Assembly: GCA_020247545.1 (NCBI GenBank)
Contig: JADCIX010000005.1
Coordinates: 124,001 to 188,000 of the forward strand
Reading direction: 5' to 3'
DNA length: 64,000 nucleotides
Origin: Rhodocyclaceae bacterium
GTDB taxonomy: Bacteria > Pseudomonadota > Gammaproteobacteria > Burkholderiales > Usitatibacteraceae
Both the position numbers and the translations under genes were made by a program. Position 1 is the first letter of the stretch; each line of letters opens with the position of its first letter. The notes under the pieces were generated by a model. It had not been told where the DNA came from and searched no databases. It worked only from the letters and a program-made list of their open reading frames with translations. This document shows, one piece after another, positions 35,262 through 43,902 of the stretch.

Positions 35262-35642
35262 CTATAGACGCTGGGTTTCGCCTAGCTTGGCCAAATTTTT
35301 ATCAAACGTCCCCAGCGGCAAGTGGCCCGCTTTGCGCGCTATCTCCAAGACCATACAGTCAGAAAAACCTATTGATGGTCGGGAATTGAATTTATCCAAT
35401 GCCGCCGCCACCACCTCTGCATCTTGTAATGTCAGGCTCAGGTGATTGAGCAGCATCTCAATTGATTTTGCTATCTGGCGCGGCGTGCGTTCATAGACCG
35501 CATCGAGCACCCACATCGTCTCGACCAATACGAGGTGCGAAACCCACGCGCCGTTTGCAATGAACGCCTCTGCCGCATCAACTTGGGTGGCACTATCGCG
35601 AACTAATAGACGTACCAGCAGATTGGTATCAATCGCGCGCAT
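35262..35642 (-). CDS. PIN-domain toxin (VapC-like ribonuclease)
   Basis: The 126-residue product is a single PIN domain with the acidic metal-binding residues D5 (RAIDTNLLVRL), E41 (LVLVETMWVL), D95 (GFSDCMVLEIA) and D114 (GTFDKNL). VapC toxins cleave tRNA or rRNA. It overlaps the 3' end of the AbrB-like antitoxin gene by 14 bp, the usual arrangement for type II toxin-antitoxin pairs. All four acidic residues are present, so it looks functional. Confidence 0.92.
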   Translation of the reverse strand: MRAIDTNLLVRLLVRDSATQVDAAEAFIANGAWVSHLVLVETMWVLDAVYERTPRQIAKSIEMLLNHLSLTLQDAEVVAAALDKFNSRPSIGFSDCMVLEIARKAGHLPLGTFDKNLAKLGETQRL

Positions 35643-35886
35643 GTTTCTTGCGCATTTTCTGCCGAATACCGTCTTTGGTGCTGGTTCCTCCTACCGCCTG
35701 CTCTGTGCCGAATAACACTTGATGAACGTCCGCCGAACTGTGTTGCCCGACCCTGCGAACAACCACCTGATCATTGCTCTCGTCCCATTCGATGGTCGCG
35801 CCAGGACCCACCCCAAGTTTCTTGCGGACTTCCGCTGGTATGGAAATTTGGCCTTGCGTCGTAATTTTAGATTGTGCGATTGCCAT
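35629..35886 (-). CDS. AbrB/SpoVT-domain antitoxin
   Basis: The 85-residue product has an N-terminal swapped-hairpin DNA-binding domain (SKITTQGQISIPAEVRKKLG, then GATIEWDESNDQVVVRRV) and a flexible basic C-terminus that would bind and neutralise the PIN toxin. It precedes and overlaps the toxin gene by 14 bp. A perfect palindrome 6 bp before its ATG is probably its own operator. Confidence 0.92.
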   Translation of the reverse strand: MAIAQSKITTQGQISIPAEVRKKLGVGPGATIEWDESNDQVVVRRVGQHSSADVHQVLFGTEQAVGGTSTKDGIRQKMRKKHARD

Positions 35887-35892
35887 GGTTTA

Positions 35893-35908
35893 CATTACCA
35901 CGGTAATG
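35893..35908. promoter_or_regulatory. Toxin-antitoxin operator palindrome
   Basis: CATTACC and GGTAATG are perfect 7-bp arms around a 2-bp centre, ending 6 bp from the antitoxin ATG. AbrB-type antitoxins normally repress their own promoter through such sites. Confidence 0.6.
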
Positions 35909-35935
35909 GACTTGAGTCAAATCACGACTTCAACC

Positions 35936-37807
35936 TCATTCGGCAGCGCGGCGCCCCACCTCACGTAACTCCGCTTCATCCAAGGCATCACCCAAGAACC
36001 CACCACTCTGGTGCGCCCATAGCCTTGCATAGAGTCCATCTTGCTTGAGCAAACTTTGATGATCGCCCGTCTCCACCACACGGCCTTGGTCCAGCACGAT
36101 CAACCGATCCATCGCCGCGATGGTTGAGAGACGATGGGCGATGGCAACCACTGTTTTGCCTTCCATCAGTTTGTACAGGCTCGCTTGAATCGCGGCTTCG
36201 ACCTCGGAATCAAGCGCGCTGGTGGCTTCATCGAGCAGCAAAATCGGTGCGTCTTTTAACTTCACCCGAGCAATGGCGATACGCTGGCGTTGACCTCCAG
36301 AGAGCTTCACACCGCGTTCGCCAACATGAGCATCGTAGCCCTGCCGCCCGTTAGGGTCGGTCAGTTGCAAAATGAACTCATGGGCTTCCGCACGTTTGGC
36401 GGCGGCGATCATATCTTCATCAGTGGCATCCGGCCGGCCGTAAACAATGTTGTCGCGCACTGATCGATGCAGCAGCGAGGTATCTTGCGTCACCATGCCA
36501 ATGTGAGTACGTAAACTGTCTTGCGTAACGCCTGCAATGTCCTGTCCATCGATCAAAATGCGTCCGCTGCGTAAATCGTAGAACCGCAGCAACAAATTCA
36601 CAATCGTCGATTTTCCCGCACCCGAGCGACCGACCAGGCCAATTTTTTCACCCGGATGAATCGTCAGGTTTAAGCCGTCGATGACCTTTTTCTCGCCGCC
36701 GTAGTTAAACGTGACCTTATCGAACTGAATTTCACCCTGTGTGACTTGCAGCGGCTTAGCATCTGGCTTGTCAACGATACTGTGTGGACGCGAAAGTATG
36801 GTCATGCCGTCACGCACCGTGCCGATATGCTCGAACAACGCGGCGAACTCCCACATCACCCAGTGCGAAATGCCGTTCAAACGCAGCGCCATCGCGGTGG
36901 CCGCTGCAACCGCGCCGACACCGACCTCCCCTTTCGTCCAAAGCCAAAGCGTGACGCCAGCAGTTGAGCCGATCAGCAGCACACTCAGCATTTGATTGAC
37001 GACTTCGAAAGTCGTGATCATTCGCCACTGGCGATACACCGTCTGCATAAACTCTTGCATGGCTGACTTGGCGTACCCAGCTTCTCGGTTGGTGTGCGAG
37101 AAAAGTTTGACTGTGGAAATGTTTGTGTACGCATCCGTCACACGACCGGTCATCAAAGACCGCGCGTCGGCTTGCGCTTGAGCGACCTTCGCCAAACGCG
37201 GCACAAAATAGATCACGGCAAACACGTAGAGGACAAGCCAGCCGAGGAATGGACCGAGTATCCAAAGATCGAAGTTGCCGACAATGGCAATCATCGTCAC
37301 AAAGTAGATCAAGACAAACACCATGATGTCGGCCAAGATCATCCACACATCGCGCACCGCGAGTGCCGTCTGCATTACCTTGGTCGCCACGCGTCCTGCA
37401 AATTCATCCTGATAAAAACTCAAGCTCTGACTCAACATGTGCCGATGAAACCGCCAGCGCAACAACATCGGGAAGTTGCCTGCTATCGCCTGGTGTTTGA
37501 GTAACGCTTGGAGGCCCGCCACGAGTGGGCTGGCAATCAAAATCGCCGCGAGGATCAACAGATGCGTACGGTGTGTTGTCCATAACTGCGACGGCTCGAC
37601 TTTTGCGAGCCAATCAACCACGTCGCCGAGCATACTGAAGAGATAGGCTTCGAAAACGCCGATAGCGGCGGTACAAAGTGTCATGCCTAGCAGGTACGGG
37701 CGCAGGCCTTTCGAGGCCGCCCACATGAACGCACCAAAGGTCGCCGGCGTCGGGCCGGGTGCCGCTTCGGGATACGGATTAACGAGTTTTTCGAAGTAGG
37801 AGAACAA
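35936..37807 (-). CDS. ABC exporter, fused permease and ATPase (MsbA/multidrug type)
   Basis: The 623-residue half-transporter has a six-helix membrane domain (about residues 25-330) and an ATPase domain with Walker A (GLVGRSGAGKSTIVNLLL), signature (GVKLSGGQRQRIAIARV), Walker B (PILLLDEATSALDSE) and the switch histidine (VAIAHRLST). It would function as a homodimer in the inner membrane and export lipids, drugs or peptides. The start is a TTG (37,807) with a weak ribosome-binding site. The toxin-antitoxin pair begins 49 bp downstream. The substrate is unknown. Confidence 0.93.
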   Translation of the reverse strand: MFSYFEKLVNPYPEAAPGPTPATFGAFMWAASKGLRPYLLGMTLCTAAIGVFEAYLFSMLGDVVDWLAKVEPSQLWTTHRTHLLILAAILIASPLVAGLQALLKHQAIAGNFPMLLRWRFHRHMLSQSLSFYQDEFAGRVATKVMQTALAVRDVWMILADIMVFVLIYFVTMIAIVGNFDLWILGPFLGWLVLYVFAVIYFVPRLAKVAQAQADARSLMTGRVTDAYTNISTVKLFSHTNREAGYAKSAMQEFMQTVYRQWRMITTFEVVNQMLSVLLIGSTAGVTLWLWTKGEVGVGAVAAATAMALRLNGISHWVMWEFAALFEHIGTVRDGMTILSRPHSIVDKPDAKPLQVTQGEIQFDKVTFNYGGEKKVIDGLNLTIHPGEKIGLVGRSGAGKSTIVNLLLRFYDLRSGRILIDGQDIAGVTQDSLRTHIGMVTQDTSLLHRSVRDNIVYGRPDATDEDMIAAAKRAEAHEFILQLTDPNGRQGYDAHVGERGVKLSGGQRQRIAIARVKLKDAPILLLDEATSALDSEVEAAIQASLYKLMEGKTVVAIAHRLSTIAAMDRLIVLDQGRVVETGDHQSLLKQDGLYARLWAHQSGGFLGDALDEAELREVGRRAAE

Positions 37808-37942
37808 GGGCTGGGCTCTAGGGGTAATCGGTCATTTTAATCGCGCTGACGCACCTTGCCGTAAGCCAACCTTCCCGAAAATTGGGCATTGGTGATTCGT
37901 AATGGCGGCGCGCCTGCCCGTGTCATGAAGAGAAACTCGCCA

Positions 37943-38000
37943 TTTGGCGGGCATCTTCAGACCAAAAGGCTTCAAAATACCCGTGGATAGGGGATTTTTC
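37943..38000 (+). repeat. Dispersed stem-loop repeat, copy B
   Basis: Begins TTTGGCGGGCATCTTCAG and ends GATAGGGGATTTTTC. CGGGCATCTTC and the GAAAATACCCG-like half (CTTCAAAATACCCG) can form the stem. It lies about 75 bp beyond the restriction endonuclease stop, upstream of the ABC exporter. Confidence 0.7.
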
Positions 38001-38075
38001 TTTTAATGCGATCTCGCGGGAAGCGACTTCGCTGGCAGCTGCGAAGGAGCGGGAATCTTCGCCTGTCCCCTGCGG

Positions 38076-38750
38076 CTATTCGACCGACGTATCGTAATCG
38101 GTACGGTCTTGCATCGCGTAGAAACGAGGGTTTTTGGGGATTGGCTGCGACCGCAAATACTCTTGGATGTCATTGAGAATATCCTTTGCCGACTCAGGGC
38201 GCTCGGCGCACCGGGCAGCCCATGCACGGCCCGGATGAATGACGTCCCACCTCGGCCGCATTCCTCCATAGCGCCCCTTACCAGGGTCATGATTGCCAAA
38301 GCCATCGACAATCGAATTCCAAACTGGCTTGAATTTGTTGATGATCAAAGATTCGCCGAGCGGAATCCAAATATCGTCGACACAAAGATATCGGCAAAAG
38401 AAATCCCGAGCCTTCAGGTTAGTCGAAGCTTCTATCGATTCACGATGTTCTACGAGCCGTTTGTATAGCGCCGTCGAATGAGCGGCAGAGCTGCCGAATT
38501 CGCCGCCTTTCCTAGCACCGGCAGGTACTGCCTTACCTACGTAGATTGGGGCTTCGAACTTTTCCGCTTTGTTCCGATCGGCTAGCGGCTTGTAAGCGCC
38601 AAATGCGCCGACGTAGTAGATCACGTAGATGCCTGCTCCCCGAAAACTGGGCAGTTCACTTATTGGTACAGCGGCCCTTGTGAGCAGGGCTTCCGCAACG
38701 CTGGCGCCGATATTCCCTTTATCGAGCGGGTTGTATGGCGTATTCGACAT
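38076..38750 (-). CDS. Eco29kI-family GIY-YIG restriction endonuclease
   Basis: The 224-residue product has the GIY-YIG nuclease core: GAGIYVIYYVGAFGAY, APIYVGKAVP, LYKRLVEHRESI and a downstream catalytic Glu with Asn (LGESLIINKFKPVWNSIVDG). This pattern, with the long insert between GIY and YVG, is that of Eco29kI, which cuts CCGCGG. Its ATG overlaps the methyltransferase stop by 1 bp (TAATG), so translation is coupled and the methyltransferase is made first. The frame continues upstream inside the methyltransferase gene but has no support. Recognition site is inferred from family. Confidence 0.88.
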   Translation of the reverse strand: MSNTPYNPLDKGNIGASVAEALLTRAAVPISELPSFRGAGIYVIYYVGAFGAYKPLADRNKAEKFEAPIYVGKAVPAGARKGGEFGSSAAHSTALYKRLVEHRESIEASTNLKARDFFCRYLCVDDIWIPLGESLIINKFKPVWNSIVDGFGNHDPGKGRYGGMRPRWDVIHPGRAWAARCAERPESAKDILNDIQEYLRSQPIPKNPRFYAMQDRTDYDTSVE

Positions 38751-39976
38751 TAGGCTACTAACCTGCGCTGCGAGGACTGCGTCCTCGAAGAATTTTCTAG
38801 CAGTTTCTCGGCAACACTGGCGGCAACAGTTTGTGCAAGCAATACAGGGACAGCGTTGCCCAGTTGCCGCATGCTCTCGGTCCAAGAACCGTGGAAGACG
38901 TACCCGTCCGGAAAAGTTTGCAGTCGCGCCGACTCTCTGATGCTGAAATAACGAACCGAGCCATCTAAACGTACCAGCATGTTCTCGCCGCCTGGCACGC
39001 CGTGATCTCCGGCCTTCAATGTCTTGGCGGGTAAATCGAGTGCGCTACCCGTGTGGCCGGGGTAAATCTTTGCGCCAGCCTGAAAGCGGTGGTTGTGAAA
39101 CTCGGCTGCTAGGCGTGGATGAGATTCTGGGTCGGGAAGTCCGACGAGGGCATCCCTTACGGTACGCCAAGGGCGCTGGGTTGGCGCGATGGCGAGCCCT
39201 CTCATACGGTCGATCCGTTCAACCAGCGTAGCTGGCATAGAGGGGCGTTGCTTTCGGGAAATTTCATGCCGATCCCAGTACTCACCAGTAACCCACTGGT
39301 CAAACATGAGCGCCGATTGTGAGTGCGTTTCCCACGGGAAACGCCACTGCACGTCCAGATCGGACCTGAAGCCCACGATAAATACTCGTTCCCGCTTTTG
39401 CGGGACGCCGAAGTTGGCCGCATTGACCAGAGTCGGGATTACGTTGTAGCGAAGTTCAGCAGTCTCCCTGTTCGAAGATTTGTGGCGCTGCAGACTGTCC
39501 AAGTGTTCGCGCCAGCTTTGGTCCACTTTGCGAACGAGCTCCGGAAACTCAAGCTGGAGAAGGATGTAGTGGTAGTAGTTATGAAAAGCCGCTCGCGTTA
39601 ATCCCTTTACATTCTCAAAGATGAAAGCACGCGGTCGCAGGCGTCGTACGACATCGACCGAAACCGGGAACATATCCCGACTGTCCGCAAACGCTGCATG
39701 CTTGCCACCCATTGAAAACGGCTGGCAAGGGGGACCACCGGCCACGAGATCAATCGCATTGGCCGCCGGGTTTGAGCAGAACTCCCCAACCCATTGCCGC
39801 ACATCGCCTTCATACACGTTCCAATCCGCCACATAGGGGAAGCCGCGTTCCTGGTTCTGACGAACCGTGTCACAAGCCCACTTATCCCACTCCACAACGG
39901 CTTTGGGTTTAAATCCTGAAAGACTCAGGCCCATCCCGAGCCCGCCCGCGCCGGAAAACAGCTCAACTGTGTTCAT
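38750..39976 (-). CDS. DNA (cytosine-5-)-methyltransferase of the restriction-modification system
   Basis: The 408-residue product has the ordered m5C methyltransferase motifs: I TVELFSGAGGLGMGL (AdoMet), IV GGPPCQPFSMGG with catalytic Cys at residue 84, VI FIFENVKGL, VIII VPQKRERVFIVGF, and X QLGNAVPVLLAQ, with a variable target-recognition domain between VIII and X. It protects host DNA from the endonuclease that follows. The ATG at 39,976 is preceded by CAGGG at 8 bp; an upstream in-frame TTG is less likely. A near-palindrome lies just upstream. Confidence 0.95.
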   Translation of the reverse strand: MNTVELFSGAGGLGMGLSLSGFKPKAVVEWDKWACDTVRQNQERGFPYVADWNVYEGDVRQWVGEFCSNPAANAIDLVAGGPPCQPFSMGGKHAAFADSRDMFPVSVDVVRRLRPRAFIFENVKGLTRAAFHNYYHYILLQLEFPELVRKVDQSWREHLDSLQRHKSSNRETAELRYNVIPTLVNAANFGVPQKRERVFIVGFRSDLDVQWRFPWETHSQSALMFDQWVTGEYWDRHEISRKQRPSMPATLVERIDRMRGLAIAPTQRPWRTVRDALVGLPDPESHPRLAAEFHNHRFQAGAKIYPGHTGSALDLPAKTLKAGDHGVPGGENMLVRLDGSVRYFSIRESARLQTFPDGYVFHGSWTESMRQLGNAVPVLLAQTVAASVAEKLLENSSRTQSSQRRLVA

Positions 39977-39986
39977 AGCAGAACCC

Positions 39987-40000
39987 TGTATATATTTACA
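39987..40000. promoter_or_regulatory. Near-palindrome upstream of the methyltransferase gene
   Basis: TGTATATATTTACA is self-complementary except for one base pair in each half and lies 11-24 bp before the methyltransferase ATG, overlapping the likely -10/start region. It may be an autoregulatory site, since some m5C methyltransferases repress their own promoter. Only sequence symmetry supports it. Confidence 0.3.
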
Positions 40001-40159
40001 CAATTCTACTATTCCTCAGTAGGTTTTGGATAGGGTATTTGTGCGCCCTGACCTGATGACCACACCGCGCTCCCGAGTTCATACTTTAGGACCTTGCTAG
40101 GCTAGGCTCAAGATATTCCAAAGGCGGAGAACAAGCGCTTTTGACCAGGTGATTCAACG

Positions 40160-41746
40160 CTACGAACTACACGACAACATCGAGCATCCGGCCTTTTGCC
40201 GCGCCCAGTCGGGACGTTTCTCGGCAAACCGCTCACGCCCCACTTGCATCTCATACGGACGCCGCATGACATCGAGCAACTCGATGACCATGCTGTTATC
40301 ACCCGCCGTGGCTAAATCAATTGCCTGCTGCGCCAGATAGTTGCGCATCACGTATTGGGGGTTGAAGCGATTCATCAACGCTGCCCGGTCGGGCTGCGCG
40401 AAGTCATCTTCCTTGGTGCGCGCGAGGTAACGACCCAGCCACAAATCCAACGCGCCTTGATGGATCTCGCGAAGGTCTTGACGATAAAACGCGTCGGCGA
40501 GCAACACACGGTTCGCCTCGGGATCTATGCCAACTCCAGCAAGACGTCGAAAGAAGATGGTCATATCCATCTCGGCCTCAACCAGCAAGCGAAACGCGTC
40601 GTTCACCAGCGGCGTATCTTCTTCGCGCCAATGGGCAAAACCAAACTTGCCGGCAAGCTTTTGTCGCGTCGCCAGATCGAATATCTCATCAAATTTCGCC
40701 ATGCCCGCCTGCAACAAATCCACCAGACGGTTTGCCTCGGTACTTTCATCGGCGGTGAGCGTGAGCAATGCAGAACCCAATCGCTCTAGATTCCAGCGGG
40801 CAATTTCCGGCTGCCGACCATAACAGTAACGCTTGCGCTCTGCATCCGTGGTATTTGGCGTCCAGCCGGGATCGAAGTTATCAATCCAACCATAGGGGCC
40901 GTAATCAATCGTGAGGCCCAAGATGGACATGTTGTCGGTGTTCATCACCCCGTGTACAAAGCCTACGCGCATCCAATGCGCGACCATGACGGCGGTGCGC
41001 TCAGCGATCACGCCAAACCACGCGCCCACCCGGTCGATCGGGTCAGCCGGCAAATCAAGTTCGGGGAAATCTCGTGCGATGGTGAACTCAACCAACTGCT
41101 TCAACAATCCAGTGTCATTACGCGCCGCATGAATTTCAAAGTGACCGAAACGTGTGAATGACGGTGCAACGCGGCAAACAATTGCGCCGGGCTCGCGCTC
41201 AGGGTTGCCGTCATAAAACATATCGCGCACGACTTTGTCGCCGGTCGCGACCAGACTCAGCGCACGAGTGGTCGGAATACCAAGATGAAACATTGCCTCA
41301 CTACACAAAAATTCGCGGATGGAGGAACGTAACACCGCGCGGCCATCGGCACGACGAGAGTACGGTGTGGGCCCTGCGCCTTTCAGTTGTAACTCATGGC
41401 GCGTGCCAGCAGCATTAACAACCTCACCGAGGTAGATCGCACGTCCGTCACCCAGCTGCCCTGCCCAATGACCAAACTGGTGGCCACCATAAACCGTGGC
41501 GTAAGGTTCACTGCCGGGAAACACGCCGTTCCCACCCAACGCGTTGACGACGTCTGTACTCTGCATCATCGCCGTACTCAGTCCCAACTCGTTGGCCATC
41601 TCTTGCGAGTAGGCGATGAGTCGTGGTGCGGCAACCGGGGTTGGCATCACCGGCGACCACACGGCACCATTTACTTGGCGCGTGGTGTTTGATGTTTCTG
41701 TGTCACCGGGGAGCTCGCGGCGGAATTGGTTATCAAAGGTCAGCAC
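40160..41746 (-). CDS. selO: Protein adenylyltransferase SelO (YdiU family)
   Basis: SelO is a pseudokinase-fold enzyme that transfers AMP from ATP onto Ser/Thr/Tyr of proteins. The 528-residue product has the family signatures PYATVYGGHQFGHWAGQLGD, LQLKGAGPTPYSRRADGRAV, REFLCSEAMFHLGIPTTRAL, VHGVMNTDNMSILGLTIDYG and FDPGWTPN. It ends GCSMLSCSS; the terminal SCSS is conserved and corresponds to the selenocysteine region of animal SelO. Start is a GTG at 41,746 with a weak ribosome-binding site. It appears to be a single-gene unit. Confidence 0.96.
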   Translation of the reverse strand: MLTFDNQFRRELPGDTETSNTTRQVNGAVWSPVMPTPVAAPRLIAYSQEMANELGLSTAMMQSTDVVNALGGNGVFPGSEPYATVYGGHQFGHWAGQLGDGRAIYLGEVVNAAGTRHELQLKGAGPTPYSRRADGRAVLRSSIREFLCSEAMFHLGIPTTRALSLVATGDKVVRDMFYDGNPEREPGAIVCRVAPSFTRFGHFEIHAARNDTGLLKQLVEFTIARDFPELDLPADPIDRVGAWFGVIAERTAVMVAHWMRVGFVHGVMNTDNMSILGLTIDYGPYGWIDNFDPGWTPNTTDAERKRYCYGRQPEIARWNLERLGSALLTLTADESTEANRLVDLLQAGMAKFDEIFDLATRQKLAGKFGFAHWREEDTPLVNDAFRLLVEAEMDMTIFFRRLAGVGIDPEANRVLLADAFYRQDLREIHQGALDLWLGRYLARTKEDDFAQPDRAALMNRFNPQYVMRNYLAQQAIDLATAGDNSMVIELLDVMRRPYEMQVGRERFAEKRPDWARQKAGCSMLSCSS

Positions 41747-41940
41747 GGCTGGGCAAGCATCAAGCGTAAACCTGAATTATGGGGCCGTTGCCCGATGCTT
41801 GACTGACTTACCGCACAACTTAGCCAACTACGCCCGGTTCACTTCAGACCTGAAACCACCCATCCCTGACCCAACCGGCTTCCTAAACTTTGTAGGCTGG
41901 ATGCAGCCGCCGTTTGTCCGGCGAGTGCCGCATCCTTCTA

Positions 41941-42645
41941 CTAGGTTTGATCAGTCGATAAAGCTGCCACATTCGATTCTTCAACAAAATGCGCGATCGC
42001 TGCGAGTGGTTTCCTCGTGATACTCGGCACCCGCGTGCCATCGGCGGGATACCCCACCACCAGCAACAAGAAAGGACGCTCGTTATCCGGACGACCGAGG
42101 ATTTCATTCAGAAACGCCATCGGGCTTGGCGTGTGTGTGAGGCTGGCGAGCCCGGCGTGATGCAACGCCGCGATCAACATCCCGCTGGCAATACCGACCG
42201 AATCCATCGGGTAGTAGCGTTTTATCCGTTTGCCCGCATCATCAAAACCGTAGGCCTCATAGAAAATGGCGATAAGGTAAGGGGCGACTTCTAGAAAGGA
42301 CTTGTCTGCATCGGTTCCAAGTGGCGCGAGTGCTTCCAGCCATTCATCGGTCGCTCGGCGTTCATAGAACTCGGTTTCCTCAGCTTCAGCTGCGAATCGT
42401 ATGCGTGACTTCATTTGCGCATCACTCACAACCACGAAGTGCCAAGGCTGTTGATTGGCACCAGAAGGTGCGGTACCCGCAGTGCGTATGCATGTTTCGA
42501 TCAACTCACGGGCCACCGGCCGTGGGGAAAATTCCCGCACAGTGCGTCGTCCGCTCATCTCGGCGTAAAACCGTCTGGCACGCTCAAGCATGGCATCGGA
42601 AGGATGCTCGATGAAGTTGAGGGGAATAGAATCGTGCGGTTTCAA
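41941..42645 (-). CDS. Nitroreductase-family FMN oxidoreductase
   Basis: The product of about 234 residues has the FMN-binding [13 protein letters not shown] near the start, [17 protein letters not shown], and [19 protein letters not shown] with [15 protein letters not shown]. Members reduce nitroaromatics, quinones or halotyrosines; this branch resembles the iodotyrosine-deiodinase-like group. The best start is a TTG at 42,645, 7 bp after CAGGAGACC; the frame is open to 42,717. It lies close after the M19 dipeptidase gene on the same strand. A role in the nearby catabolic genes is possible but unproven. Confidence 0.85.
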   Translation of the reverse strand: MKPHDSIPLNFIEHPSDAMLERARRFYAEMSGRRTVREFSPRPVARELIETCIRTAGTAPSGANQQPWHFVVVSDAQMKSRIRFAAEAEETEFYERRATDEWLEALAPLGTDADKSFLEVAPYLIAIFYEAYGFDDAGKRIKRYYPMDSVGIASGMLIAALHHAGLASLTHTPSPMAFLNEILGRPDNERPFLLLVVGYPADGTRVPSITRKPLAAIAHFVEESNVAALSTDQT

Positions 42646-42729
42646 TTCGGTCTCCTGAGGCGATGTTTTTCCACGGCGAAAACCGCAGGGTAGTTCGACT
42701 TCGGCGTTAGCCTGCAATTGAGGGGATGG

Positions 42730-43746
42730 CTATCTCCATACCGTTCTTGCCAAACGCATGAGATTACCGCCCAAGATCGAGCCGAGGTCCCCCTCGGAGT
42801 AGTCCCAGGAGAGCAAGATCTCCACAACCTCTTCAAGCTGCTCGGGTGCAACCAGACGTACACCCTTTTCATAGCCGAGTTCTGGCGGAAACGTGTGGGC
42901 CATCTTCGCCACATAGTCATCCAGTTCCTGTGTATCGAATACGTAATCAAGGCCGATGGCCACGTGCTGCGGGCCGACGAGTTGAACGACATGGTCAATA
43001 TGTCTGGCGAATGTTTTGCTGGTGTTATCGTTTTTGCCGAGAAAGCTGCCAATCCCGTTGATGCCCACAACGCCGCCGGTTGCTGCGCAGCCAAGAATAA
43101 GATCGTCGGGAATGTTGCGCGGATGCGCATGCAAAGCGCTCGGATTACTGTGTGAAAAAATCACTGGCTTGGTAGCGACTTCCAACACCTCTCGCGCGGT
43201 CCGATGGCCCGTATGGCTGCAGCAGACGATCATGCCCACACGCTCCATTTCGGTAATCACCTCCCTTCCAAACGAGGTAAGACCACCGTCATCGTCCTGA
43301 CACCCCCCGCCTATGCGGTTGCTGTTGTTGTAGGCCAGCAGCATCCATCGCACGCCGAGGTCGTAATAAAGTTGAACCAAACTTGGTTGGTCGGCAATGG
43401 CGTTTCCGCCCTCGATATCAAAACCGACCGCGAGCCGACCAGTTTGATGAGCGAGCTCTATATCATCGACACTCGTGATGAGTACATATTCGCTCTGGCG
43501 CAATTTTAGCCAGTGACGAATGCTCGCGAGGGTGCGAATGTGCTCTTCGATGCCCATATCGCCAAAACCGATATTGAGCATGACTGCATCCACACCGGCT
43601 ACCCGATAGCGCTGTAGCTGGGGCAAGAAAGACGTATCGTGCGGACGCATTACCGGCATACAGCCGTGGTTGTCCCAAACGATACTGTTGAGCAGCACCT
43701 GCGCTGCGCTGGTCATCTCAATGTTGGACGTTGTGACCAAGCTCAT
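42730..43746 (-). CDS. Membrane dipeptidase (peptidase family M19)
   Basis: M19 enzymes are zinc dipeptidases with a TIM barrel and broad tolerance for D- or dehydro-amino acids at the second position. The 338-residue product has VWDNHGCMPVMRP (HxD-like metal site region), VGFDIEGGNAIAD, RWMLLAYNNSNRIGGGCQD, CSHTGHRTAREVL, FSHSNPSALHAHPRNIPD and HVAIGLDYVFD. No signal peptide is visible, so it is probably cytoplasmic. It is divergent from the AraC regulator gene and would hydrolyse the final dipeptides of the peptide-degrading set further right. Confidence 0.9.
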   Translation of the reverse strand: MSLVTTSNIEMTSAAQVLLNSIVWDNHGCMPVMRPHDTSFLPQLQRYRVAGVDAVMLNIGFGDMGIEEHIRTLASIRHWLKLRQSEYVLITSVDDIELAHQTGRLAVGFDIEGGNAIADQPSLVQLYYDLGVRWMLLAYNNSNRIGGGCQDDDGGLTSFGREVITEMERVGMIVCCSHTGHRTAREVLEVATKPVIFSHSNPSALHAHPRNIPDDLILGCAATGGVVGINGIGSFLGKNDNTSKTFARHIDHVVQLVGPQHVAIGLDYVFDTQELDDYVAKMAHTFPPELGYEKGVRLVAPEQLEEVVEILLSWDYSEGDLGSILGGNLMRLARTVWR

Positions 43747-43902
43747 ATGTGCGCACTCTTGTGCTGGTTGCCATCATTCATTGCGGGGTCCGTAGCCGAG
43801 CGGCATGAAATTCATACTCACAATGTTACGTCAGACAAAGTCACGGTATATTAGTCAGAACACTCATTTATTTAGGCGAGTCAACCGATTGATGTCTAAG
43901 TG

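Noticed and set aside
41747-41940. Inverted repeat CAAGCATC/GATGCTTG and small palindromes between selO and the nitroreductase gene
   Set aside because: Real short repeats, but loop lengths are large and there is no clear terminator or operator; not enough to call a feature.
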